Made by a program: the position numbers and the translations under genes
The notes under the pieces: generated by a model
Seen by the model: only the letters and a program-made list of their open reading frames with translations
Told to the model about the DNA's origin: nothing
Databases searched by the model: none
Assembly: GCA_003140075.1 (NCBI GenBank)
Contig: PLIO01000272.1
Span: forward strand, 1-36,443
Origin: Acidobacteriaceae bacterium
GTDB lineage: Bacteria; Acidobacteriota; Terriglobia; Terriglobales; Acidobacteriaceae
DNA length: 36,443 nt
Reading direction: 5' to 3'
Part shown: positions 1 through 7,413 of the stretch, piece by piece
Numbering within the stretch: the stretch's first letter is position 1
How the letters are laid out: every line of letters starts with the position of its first letter

Positions 1-435
1 AATCACGTTACCGCGTTCCCGCCGTCAACCATGTTCATGATCGGCGATATGGTGGCAACGAGCACGCCGATGAAGAACTTTGTCTTCAGCAACAGCATCG
101 TGAGTGCCGGCATCTATCCCGTGTGGTCGACGGGTGGTGGACCGACAAATTGTGCATACAACGACAAACCACTCACTACCTTCAATGCCTGTTTCAACCC
201 GTATTCGTTCGCCAGCAACGCGGTGATCGGAGGTCCGTATCCGCCCAGTCTTTGGCCCTCGGGAAACTTCTTCCCCTCCAACGCCAGCGCCGTGCAGTTC
301 GTGAATTACAACGATGGTAACGGAGGAAACTATCGGCTCAAGCCCACCAGTCCCTATCGGAAGGCAGGCACGGATGGCAAAGACTTGGGCGCCGACGTGA
401 GCGCCATCCTGGCTGAAACGGCGGGCGTTTACTGA
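1..435 (+). CDS. C-terminal part of a probable secreted beta-helix protein (5' truncated)
   Basis: The reading frame is open from base 1 to a TGA at 433-435, so this is the last 144 residues of a longer protein whose start lies outside the window. The segment is rich in Asn, Ser, Gly, Pro and aromatic residues. It ends in a stretch of the form NYRLKPTSPYRKAGTDGKDLGAD, which resembles the closing strand of right-handed parallel beta-helix (pectate-lyase-like) surface proteins, where 'SPY.NAGTDGKDIGAD' is a familiar ending. There is no PEP-CTERM sorting signal at the C-terminus. A role as a polysaccharide-binding or polysaccharide-cleaving surface protein beside the EPS genes is a guess from fold and position. 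Confidence in the reading frame is high and in the family moderate. Confidence 0.6.
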   Translation, partial: NHVTAFPPSTMFMIGDMVATSTPMKNFVFSNSIVSAGIYPVWSTGGGPTNCAYNDKPLTTFNACFNPYSFASNAVIGGPYPPSLWPSGNFFPSNASAVQFVNYNDGNGGNYRLKPTSPYRKAGTDGKDLGADVSAILAETAGVY

Positions 436-450
436 AACTGGATTTTTCTT

Positions 451-473
451 GAAGCTCCCAGCCAGGAGCCTTC
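451..473. other. Small stem-loop between beta-helix gene and glycosyltransferase
   Basis: GAAGCTCC (451-458) pairs with GGAGCCTTC (465-473) around a six-base loop, giving eight pairs with one bulged C. There is no T-run after it on the plus strand, so it is at best a weak terminator for the upstream gene. The remaining bases of the 436-560 gap show no clear promoter. Confidence 0.25.
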
Positions 474-560
474 CGGTAGTTAATCAGTTGCGTCGCCGGA
501 GAGCCACGACAGTCTGCGCGACATCGGGGCGAAGGAATTTGCCGGCAAGACATCATCGAT

Positions 561-1787
561 ATGAAGATTCTCTGGGTTAAAGCTGGCGGACTGGTTCCAC
601 CTGACACCGGCGGAAAAATCCGCAGCTATAACATTCTTCGCCAGCTTGCGCGGCAGCATTCGGTTACTTTTTTTTCCTTTTATGCCGCGCACGACGGGGA
701 TCTGCACCCAACCTTGGAGAATCTATTTGACCGCGTAGTCTGTGTGCCCCTGTCGCTCCCGGTACCGAAGAGTCGCGCCGAGATGCGCGATTACGGCATG
801 AGCCTCCTTTCTTTACAGCCTTACAGCATTACAAAGTATTGCCGTTCCGAGGTGCGCCACAGATTGCACGCTTTGCTTAAGCAGGAAAAGTACGACGTCA
901 TCCTCTGTGATTTCATGTTTGCCGCGGGTGTAATCCCGTGGGATGATCCCGTTCCCAAGGTGCTGTTCACTCATAACGTGGAGGCCGTAATCTGGCGCCG
1001 GCATTACGATGTGGCCGCGAATCCCGTCTGGAAAGCTATTTCCTGGCTGGAATGGCGAAAAATGCAGGCGGCCGAGCGGCGGTATCTTCGGCTTGCCGAC
1101 CGGGTACTGACAGTTTCTGAGACGGACCGTGAGGCCTTCGCCCCTTTCGTTGAACCGGGAAAGCTAACCGTGATTCCCACTGGCGTGGACGTGGACTACT
1201 TCCAACCCATGCCTGTCGAAGAGAACGCGAACTCTCTGGTATTTACAGGCTCCATGGATTGGCTGCCGAACGAAGACGCGATTCTCTATTTTGTTGAAGC
1301 CATCCTTCCCTTGATCAAGCTGCAATGCCCCCAGGTGTCTCTCAAAGTTGTGGGAAGAAGCCCGTCGCGCAAGCTGCAGGCTTTGGCCGATCGGGAAAAG
1401 AGCGTGCGCCTTACCGGCTGGGTGGAAGACATACGGCCGTTCGTCGCACGAGGCTCGATTTGCATTGTGCCCCTGCGCATCGGAGGAGGTACTCGGCTCA
1501 AGATTTTTGAAGCCATGGCAATGGGCAAAGCTGTCGTTTCCACTTCGGTGGGAGCCGAGGGCTTACCAGTGCAGGCCGGTGAGAACATTCTTCTGGCAGA
1601 TACGCCCAACGATTTCGCTTCGTCTGTGGTTTCTCTGCTGCGTGATCCCGCCGCGCGAAAACGATTGGGAACAGCCGCGAGAACTCTGGTACAAGAGAGA
1701 TATAGCTGGCAGAGTGTAGCGGAGAGCTTTACCCGCACTCTGCACGATGCGGTCGATTCCTTCCGGCCCCGCACCGAGGGCGGCTAA
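561..1787 (+). CDS. GT4-family glycosyltransferase, exosortase-locus type
   Basis: A 408-residue GT-B glycosyltransferase of family GT4. The N-terminal acceptor domain opens with MKILWVKAGGLVPPDTGGKI, with the Gly-rich loop (PPDTGGKI) used to bind the nucleotide-sugar phosphates. The C-terminal Rossmann domain carries VFTGSMDWLPNEDA, the VVGRSPS strand, and RIGGGTRLKIFEAMAMGKAVV with the donor-binding acidic residue (E in KIFEAMA). The overall form resembles the Stp1-like glycosyltransferases (TIGR03087 type) found in PEP-CTERM/exosortase loci. It probably adds a sugar to the lipid-linked EPS repeat on the cytoplasmic face of the inner membrane. The donor sugar cannot be read from sequence. 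It precedes the formyltransferase gene by 17 bases and is probably cotranscribed with it. No strong ribosome binding site precedes the ATG. Confidence 0.85.
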   Translation: MKILWVKAGGLVPPDTGGKIRSYNILRQLARQHSVTFFSFYAAHDGDLHPTLENLFDRVVCVPLSLPVPKSRAEMRDYGMSLLSLQPYSITKYCRSEVRHRLHALLKQEKYDVILCDFMFAAGVIPWDDPVPKVLFTHNVEAVIWRRHYDVAANPVWKAISWLEWRKMQAAERRYLRLADRVLTVSETDREAFAPFVEPGKLTVIPTGVDVDYFQPMPVEENANSLVFTGSMDWLPNEDAILYFVEAILPLIKLQCPQVSLKVVGRSPSRKLQALADREKSVRLTGWVEDIRPFVARGSICIVPLRIGGGTRLKIFEAMAMGKAVVSTSVGAEGLPVQAGENILLADTPNDFASSVVSLLRDPAARKRLGTAARTLVQERYSWQSVAESFTRTLHDAVDSFRPRTEGG

Positions 1788-1804
1788 TCACGATCATAGA
1801 CGCA

Positions 1805-2593
1805 ATGAAGACACTCCTGATATGCCACGACGGCGCGCCGCTAGATCAGGTGGTATTGGCCCGGTGGCTGAGTTCGTTCTCGAATCTCGCCGGGATCGTG
1901 ATCATCGAGGAACCGCCAACCCGCGCCTGGCGCCGCGTTCGCCGAGAGGTCAAACGAATCGGGATTCTTCGTTTTCTCGACGTGCTGGCCTTCCGCGTGT
2001 ATTACCGTCTGTTTCTCGCCAGCACAGACCAGCGCTGGGAAACTCAAGAGCTACGTGAGAAGTGCCGTATCTATGCGGATATGTCCGCCGATACTGCAAT
2101 TCTTAGAACACCGAGCCCCAATACTCAAGAGACCGAAACATTTATCAGAAGGTTGAACCCCGACCTCGTTCTGGCCCGGTGCAAGGTTTTACTGAAAGAG
2201 AGTATTTTTTTAATTCCGGCCAAAGGAACATTTGTCATGCACCCCGGCGTTTGTCCCGAGTATCGAAACGCCCATGGATGTTTTTGGGCGCTCGCTAATC
2301 GTGACCTGAGCAAAGTTGGCATGACGCTCCTCAGAATCGATAAGGGAGTCGATACCGGACCGGCGTTCGGCTACTTCACTTATCCATTCGACGAAGTGCG
2401 TGAATCGCACATCGTCATCCAGCACCGGGTCGTGCTGGAGAACCTCAATGATCTGCGCGCCAAATTCCTGGAGATCCTTAACGGCACTCCCATCCCACTC
2501 GATACTTCGGGACGGCCGTCCGCAGTCTGGGGACAACCCTGGTTGACCAAATACCTCAAGTGGAAATCCCTCGCCAAAAAAGGTGTTCGATGA
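1805..2593 (+). CDS. Formyltransferase-like protein (Formyl_trans_N fold) with altered catalytic triad
   Basis: A 262-residue protein. The central part (residues about 115-190) matches the formyltransferase fold of methionyl-tRNA and glycinamide-ribotide formyltransferases: NPDLVLARCKVLL, then HPGVCPEYRNAHGCFWAL, then GMTLLRIDKGVDTG. Family catalysis uses Asn, His and Asp. His146 and Asp183 are present, but the position two residues before the His, normally Asn (as in N-I-H), is Val144. Residues 1-110 are divergent and the usual C-terminal OB domain is absent. In sugar loci such proteins N-formylate amino sugars on nucleotide-linked precursors, which fits the deacetylase encoded immediately downstream (ATGA overlap at 2590-2593). 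Loss of the Asn means the activity is uncertain; the protein could be an altered or degenerate formyltransferase. Confidence 0.7.
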   Translation: MKTLLICHDGAPLDQVVLARWLSSFSNLAGIVIIEEPPTRAWRRVRREVKRIGILRFLDVLAFRVYYRLFLASTDQRWETQELREKCRIYADMSADTAILRTPSPNTQETETFIRRLNPDLVLARCKVLLKESIFLIPAKGTFVMHPGVCPEYRNAHGCFWALANRDLSKVGMTLLRIDKGVDTGPAFGYFTYPFDEVRESHIVIQHRVVLENLNDLRAKFLEILNGTPIPLDTSGRPSAVWGQPWLTKYLKWKSLAKKGVR

Positions 2594-3381
2594 AGGCCGT
2601 CTGTCTGCTCTATCACGACGTCGTCGAAGACAGCGACTGGGATTCGAGTGGGTTCACTGGGCCTGGAACGGCAAAATACAAACTGAATCGCCCCGAATTC
2701 GAAAATCATCTTGCGGAAATCGCAAGAGTACGCGATGCACCTTTCATCACCGCCCACGAACTAACCAACAAAAACGATGAAACGCTTCCTTTTCTTCTGA
2801 CCTTCGATGATGGCGGGGAGAGCGCCGTCACGCGCATCGCGGGCCTTCTTGAAAAATACGGCTGGCCCGGGCATTTCTTTATCACCGCCGGTCAAATTAG
2901 CCGGAAGGGCTTTCTGAATCCGGAGCAGATTCGCGTTTTGAGGCGAAACGGCCACTTGGTCGGCAGCCACTCGTTTTCTCATCCCACCAGGATGTCGCAT
3001 TGCAGCGTCGACGAATTGACCGACGAATGGACCAGGAGCATCAAAGTACTCTCCGACATCCTCGGCGAACAAGTTGACACCGCTTCCGTGCCAGGAGGCT
3101 ATTATTCGATTCGCGTAGCGGAGACAGCCGCTGCAGCGGGTGTGCGAATACTCTTCAATTCTGAACCCACAACCGAGGTTCATAGCGTTAGCGGATGTCT
3201 TGTGATCGGCCGCTACAACATCCTCAGAGGCACGCCGCCTAGCGTTTCTGGAGCTCTGGTTTCAGTTCGCTCCAGTGCGCGTTCGCGGCAATGGCTCTAC
3301 TGGAATTTCAAGAAAGTTCTCAAGAGAAGCGCCGGCCGGCCTTACCTGGCCGCTCGACAATGGCTTCTGCGAAGAGGATGA
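2590..3381 (+). CDS. NodB-type polysaccharide deacetylase (CE4)
   Basis: A 263-residue cytoplasmic-looking protein with the two metal-binding CE4 motifs: FLLTFDDGGES (metal and base Asp pair) and LVGSHSFSHPTRMS (the H-x3-H type motif). I chose the ATG at 2590 because it overlaps the stop of the formyltransferase gene in an ATGA junction, which suggests translational coupling. An earlier in-frame start at 2560 would run into the upstream gene. The family removes N- or O-acetyl groups from amino sugars. Next to a formyltransferase-like protein, a plausible job is making a free amine on an EPS sugar that is then reacylated; that pairing is inferred. No signal peptide is visible, which favours action on a lipid-linked or nucleotide-linked precursor. 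The gene converges on the dehydrogenase gene with a 21-base gap and no recognisable terminator. Confidence 0.85.
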   Translation: MKAVCLLYHDVVEDSDWDSSGFTGPGTAKYKLNRPEFENHLAEIARVRDAPFITAHELTNKNDETLPFLLTFDDGGESAVTRIAGLLEKYGWPGHFFITAGQISRKGFLNPEQIRVLRRNGHLVGSHSFSHPTRMSHCSVDELTDEWTRSIKVLSDILGEQVDTASVPGGYYSIRVAETAAAAGVRILFNSEPTTEVHSVSGCLVIGRYNILRGTPPSVSGALVSVRSSARSRQWLYWNFKKVLKRSAGRPYLAARQWLLRRG

Positions 3382-3402
3382 CTTAGCCAGCACGGACCCG
3401 AC

Positions 3403-4728
3403 TTACCAGCAAATTCCCTCGTAGGAAGAAGTGCCATCCGAACGAAGCGCCTTATCAAGATTCACCAAGTCGATGACGATCTGTTCCTTGCGCAGATGCG
3501 TCGACAGTTCAGCTTTTTTGACCGACTTGTTCCCGATAATCACCACTTCGCCCCAGTTCAGTACATCCTCCAAATCGGCCGACAATAACGATCCGATGTG
3601 CGGAATCACCTCTTCGATGTACTGCCGGTTAGAGCCGGCCAGGCGGCCGAGGCTGACGTCCTGGTCCCACACTTTCACTTCGTATCCTTCTCCCAGCAAG
3701 CGCTTGACCAGTTGCACTTGAGGGCTCTCTCGCAGATCGTCCGTACCCGCCTTGAAGCTCAGCCCGAGATGCGCGATTTTTCTTTTATTGGTCCGCATCA
3801 CGGCTTCCACGGCGCGCTCCACGTGCTCGGCGTTGCTGGGCAACAGCGACTCCAGCATGGGCAACTTGAGATCCAGTTCCTTCGCCTTGTAGGTCAGCGC
3901 GCGCACATCTTTTGGCAAACACGATCCGCCAAATGCAAACCCGGGGGACAAGTAAGCCGGCGAAACATTCAACCGCGTATCCGACGTGAAGATCTCAGTC
4001 ACGGCCTGAGCATCCACTCCCAAGTGCTTGCACAAAGTTCCAACTTCGTTGGCGAAGGTAACTTTCACGGCGTGAAACGCATTCGAGAGATACTTCACCA
4101 TCTCGGCCACGCCGACACTCGTCTCAAACACCTTACCGGGCGTCTGTCTGTAGAGTTCGCGCAAAAGAGCCAGATGAGAAGCATCCTGCGCCCCCAGAAT
4201 TGTGTATGGCGGTTGCAGAAAGTCGGCGACCGCGCTTCCCTCGCGCATAAACTCCGGGTTGTAAGCAACCGTAAAATCGATTCCGGCACGCCGTCCGCTT
4301 GCCTGCTCAATCACGGGCAGGACCATCGACTCGGTGGTCCCCGGCAACACTGTACTGCGCAGAACAATCGTGTGGCCGGATTTCTTCTGCTTCAGCGCGG
4401 CGCCAATTTCTCGCGCAACCTTCTCGATATGGCTCAGGTCCAGCTTGCCGTTACGCAAGCTGGGCGTTCCAACGCAAACAAAAGAACCGTCAGACTCCAG
4501 CACCGCCGCAGTCGAGTCAATTGTGGCGTGAAGCCGGCCGGCGCGATGTCCCTCGGCGACAAGCTCACTCATGCTCGCCTCGATGATCGGGCTGCGACCG
4601 CTCTCCATCGTCTCCACTTTGGCCGGGTTCACGTCCACGCCGATGACCTGGTGTCCCATGGAGGCGAAACACGCAGCTGACACCGAGCCGACATAACCCA
4701 ACCCGAACACACTGATCGAGAGACTCAC
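3403..4728 (-). CDS. algD: GDP-mannose 6-dehydrogenase (AlgD-like nucleotide-sugar dehydrogenase)
   Basis: A 441-residue nucleotide-sugar dehydrogenase that should oxidise a nucleotide hexose to the uronate with two NAD+. An N-terminal Rossmann fold (FGLGYVG, residues 8-14, then VIGVD) is followed by RSTVLPGT, NPEFMREG, the central K212/N216 region, the catalytic thiol C270 in FAFGGSCLPKD, and FKAGTDDLRESP in the C-terminal domain. Several stretches match AlgD closely (FHAVKVTFANE, LPKDVRALTYKA), and the protein ends in EGICW as AlgD does, so GDP-mannose rather than UDP-glucose is the likely substrate. I chose the GTG at 4728 because AAGGAG lies eight bases upstream and the Rossmann strand follows at once; a GTG at 4785 would add 19 unlikely residues. 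No alg8/alg44 genes are here, so the product is not classical alginate but probably a mannuronate-containing EPS. Confidence 0.85.
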   Translation of the reverse strand: MSLSISVFGLGYVGSVSAACFASMGHQVIGVDVNPAKVETMESGRSPIIEASMSELVAEGHRAGRLHATIDSTAAVLESDGSFVCVGTPSLRNGKLDLSHIEKVAREIGAALKQKKSGHTIVLRSTVLPGTTESMVLPVIEQASGRRAGIDFTVAYNPEFMREGSAVADFLQPPYTILGAQDASHLALLRELYRQTPGKVFETSVGVAEMVKYLSNAFHAVKVTFANEVGTLCKHLGVDAQAVTEIFTSDTRLNVSPAYLSPGFAFGGSCLPKDVRALTYKAKELDLKLPMLESLLPSNAEHVERAVEAVMRTNKRKIAHLGLSFKAGTDDLRESPQVQLVKRLLGEGYEVKVWDQDVSLGRLAGSNRQYIEEVIPHIGSLLSADLEDVLNWGEVVIIGNKSVKKAELSTHLRKEQIVIDLVNLDKALRSDGTSSYEGICW

Positions 4729-4814
4729 TCTCCAGGCTCCTTTGTCCTCTGTCTCGAATCCCGCGCAGACTGGCCGCGTCTTCACCCCAATCCTCTGCGC
4801 GTCGGTAACCTCTC

Positions 4815-4823
4815 ACTATAGCA
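4815..4823 (-). promoter_or_regulatory. Possible extended -10 promoter for the AlgD-like gene
   Basis: On the minus strand this site reads TGCTATAGT, a TGn extended -10 with five of six consensus bases, about 90 bases upstream of the GTG at 4728. No good -35 hexamer is seen, as is common for extended -10 promoters. It lies in the 262-base divergent region between the dehydrogenase and the lyase gene. Identified by eye only. Confidence 0.35.
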
Positions 4824-4990
4824 ACGCTGGGATAACAAAGCACGGCTGCGGGCACACCGAAGTCACCGCGCCACCCATCGATTCTCGAACCTTACTTTCA
4901 ACCACTTACGACACAGACTCTGGAATGTTCGCGGTGCCGGTGATTGAGATGGTAACCTCCTATGACCGCGCTCCGCCCTGGCACGGTAAC

Positions 4991-7372
4991 ATGGAATTTG
5001 TGGCTTCCGCACGGCAGGGAAAATGGTCGCGCCTATCCGGCATGAAGTGGGAAGAAGTGCGCACGCGGGTCGGCCAGGAAGTTTCCAAGCGCGTCGATCT
5101 CATGGTGTACCGCGCAGGCCTCGGGCCACAGGCACCCCGTCTCCTGCCGCATCCTGCCGCCCAACCCAGATTTTTCTTCGGCGAGGTCGATAAAGACGAG
5201 CCGGCCCATCGCGCCCAACTATTGCACGAGCATCTGCCCCGCGAAGCGGACCAAATCATCCAGGAAGCAGACGATATTTGCCGGCATGAATTTCTCTTGC
5301 TCGGATACGAAAAGATCGACTACGGCCCGAACATCGACTGGCATTCCGATCCGGTTCACGGAAAACGCAGCAGCCCGCTGCGTCCCTGGTTCAAGATCAA
5401 ATTTCTGGATTTTCGCGCAGTCGGCGATCATAAGATCATCTGGGAGTTGAACCGCCACCAGCATCTGGTCACGCTCGCCAAGGCGTGGCGCTTGACCGGC
5501 AATCAAGCCTACGCGAATGAACTGGCAAATCAGTGGTATTCGTGGCAGAAGGCAAATCCTCATCCGCTTGGCATCAACTGGGCCAGCACGCTGGAAGTGG
5601 CCTTCCGCAGCCTGTCCTGGCTCTGGGTCAAGAATCTGCTTGCCGGATGCGCGGCCCTCCCCGCCAACTTCGAGACCGATCTCCTCTTCGCGCTGCAAAC
5701 GCATGGACGGTACATCGAACGCTATTTGTCGACTTACTTCTCGCCCAACACTCACCTCCTCGGCGAAGCGGTTGCGCTTTTTTTCATCGGCACTCTATGC
5801 CCGGAGCTTTCTGCCGCAGAACGCTGGCGAGACGAAGGTTGGAGAATCGTGCTGGAAGAGTCCGAACGCCAAGTCCGTCCCGATGGAGTTTACTTCGAGC
5901 AAGCGCTCTACTACCACGTATACGCACTCGATTTTTTCCTGCACGCGCGACACCTTGCCGGCGCAAATGGTTTCGCGATTTCCGAATCATTCGACAACGT
6001 AGTGATCAAAATGCTGGATGTCGTCCACGCGCTCTCTGAAGTTGGCCCTCCCGAAGGTTTCGGAGATGACGACGGCGGTCGAGTCTTCAATCCGCGGCGC
6101 AATCGAATCGAATGCATGACCGATCCCTTAGCGCTAGGTGCAACTCTTTACGATCGCAAACAGTACGCAACTGCCGGTCTGACCGAGGAAGCTATCTGGC
6201 TATTCGGCGACAAGGCCGTCGAAGTCATCGGGAATCCGCATTCCCAGCCGCCTCCTGCATCGAAGGCGTTCGAAGCAGGAGGCATCTATCTCATCAATGA
6301 CCATGAGCCCTACGCTCAGCAGATGATGATCGATGCCGGCCCCCAGGGCACAGGCCGCTCGGGCCACGGCCATGCCGACGCCCTCAGCATTCGCTTATCC
6401 CTAGGTGGACGTCGATTCCTGGTCGATCCCGGCACCTGCACTTATAGCCCACACGAAGATCAGCGCGATCGGTTTCGCGGCACCGCCGCCCACAATACCC
6501 TCCGAATAGACGGCCTTGATCAGGCCGTTCCCGACGGTCCTTTCGGATGGAGTTCGATTCCGAAAGTGAAAGCCGAAACTTGGCTGAACGGTCAGACATT
6601 CGATTTCTTTGTCGGCAGCCACGATGGCTACCACAGGCTACCCGACCCTGTGCTGCATCGCCGGTCAGTGTTTCATGTGAAGGGCGGTTTGTGGTTCATC
6701 CGTGACGCGGCCGAAGGCGGTGGCAGTCATCTTCTCGACAGCTTCTGGCATTTCGCTCCTGAACTTGACGTGAGGGAGGAGCGCGGCATGATCATCGCGG
6801 AACATCCCTCCGGCGGGAAAAAAATGGAACTCTCCAGCCTGGCCATGCTCATCGATCGCGGTTCCACATGGAAAACAGAGATCACCGAGGGCTTTGTCTC
6901 CCCCGCATACGGGGCAAAGCAGACTGCGCCCGTAGTGTGCCTCAGCGCCAACGTCGGGCTGCCACAGGAATGCGGAGTCATGCTCCTGCCAACAGCCCGT
7001 GGGTCCGAAGTCGGTAACTTGGATGCAATCGGCGAAAGCCGCATCTCCCCCGTTCGCGGCTATCGCTACCAAACTTCTCAGAGCGCAGAGTTCCTGTTCT
7101 TTGCTCAAGACCAACGCCCCTGGACCTGCGGTCCTTGGACCGGCGATTCGAGTTTGCTCTACTGCAAAATGAAGAATGGACGGCTGGCGCACGTTATCAT
7201 GGTTTCTGGCAGCTTTGCCGAATGGCGCGGCAAACGATTCGTTTCGCACTCTTCACCCATCGAGAGTTTCGAATGGTTGAGCGGTCCCGATTGGAGCAGA
7301 GCTTCCTCTTCCGCAGGCGGCACGGAGGATGCAGTGGTGAGTGAGTTTGAATTTTCTGACTCCGAGCCCTAG
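4991..7372 (+). CDS. Heparinase II/III-family polysaccharide lyase
   Basis: About 793 residues. The N-terminal half (to about nt 6250) is an (alpha/alpha)-barrel of the alginate-lyase type, with NRHQHLVTLAKAWRLTGN, WASTLEVAFRSLSW and SPNTHLLGEAVALF. The C-terminal half carries the heparinase II/III signature GHGHADALSIRLSLGG (nt 6364-6411), then DPGTCTYS and a beta-sandwich. These enzymes cleave uronate-containing glycans by beta-elimination, in keeping with a neighbouring AlgD-like enzyme that makes a uronate. The start is uncertain: the frame is open from 4742, but homologous N-termini usually begin a few residues before the motif 'GMKWEEVRTR'. I therefore give the ATG at 4991, with ATG 5042 as the alternative; neither has a clear ribosome binding site. 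No signal peptide is visible from either start, which is unusual for a lyase acting outside the cell. Confidence 0.8.
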   Translation: MEFVASARQGKWSRLSGMKWEEVRTRVGQEVSKRVDLMVYRAGLGPQAPRLLPHPAAQPRFFFGEVDKDEPAHRAQLLHEHLPREADQIIQEADDICRHEFLLLGYEKIDYGPNIDWHSDPVHGKRSSPLRPWFKIKFLDFRAVGDHKIIWELNRHQHLVTLAKAWRLTGNQAYANELANQWYSWQKANPHPLGINWASTLEVAFRSLSWLWVKNLLAGCAALPANFETDLLFALQTHGRYIERYLSTYFSPNTHLLGEAVALFFIGTLCPELSAAERWRDEGWRIVLEESERQVRPDGVYFEQALYYHVYALDFFLHARHLAGANGFAISESFDNVVIKMLDVVHALSEVGPPEGFGDDDGGRVFNPRRNRIECMTDPLALGATLYDRKQYATAGLTEEAIWLFGDKAVEVIGNPHSQPPPASKAFEAGGIYLINDHEPYAQQMMIDAGPQGTGRSGHGHADALSIRLSLGGRRFLVDPGTCTYSPHEDQRDRFRGTAAHNTLRIDGLDQAVPDGPFGWSSIPKVKAETWLNGQTFDFFVGSHDGYHRLPDPVLHRRSVFHVKGGLWFIRDAAEGGGSHLLDSFWHFAPELDVREERGMIIAEHPSGGKKMELSSLAMLIDRGSTWKTEITEGFVSPAYGAKQTAPVVCLSANVGLPQECGVMLLPTARGSEVGNLDAIGESRISPVRGYRYQTSQSAEFLFFAQDQRPWTCGPWTGDSSLLYCKMKNGRLAHVIMVSGSFAEWRGKRFVSHSSPIESFEWLSGPDWSRASSSAGGTEDAVVSEFEFSDSEP

Positions 7373-7413
7373 GTCCTGTCTTCGCCTTACTCGGAGGCGA
7401 GTGAAAAAACGGC

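Noticed and set aside
3598-4680. A 360-residue open frame on the plus strand opposite the AlgD-like gene
   Set aside because: Antisense to a gene with full dehydrogenase motifs; no ribosome binding site or family resemblance.
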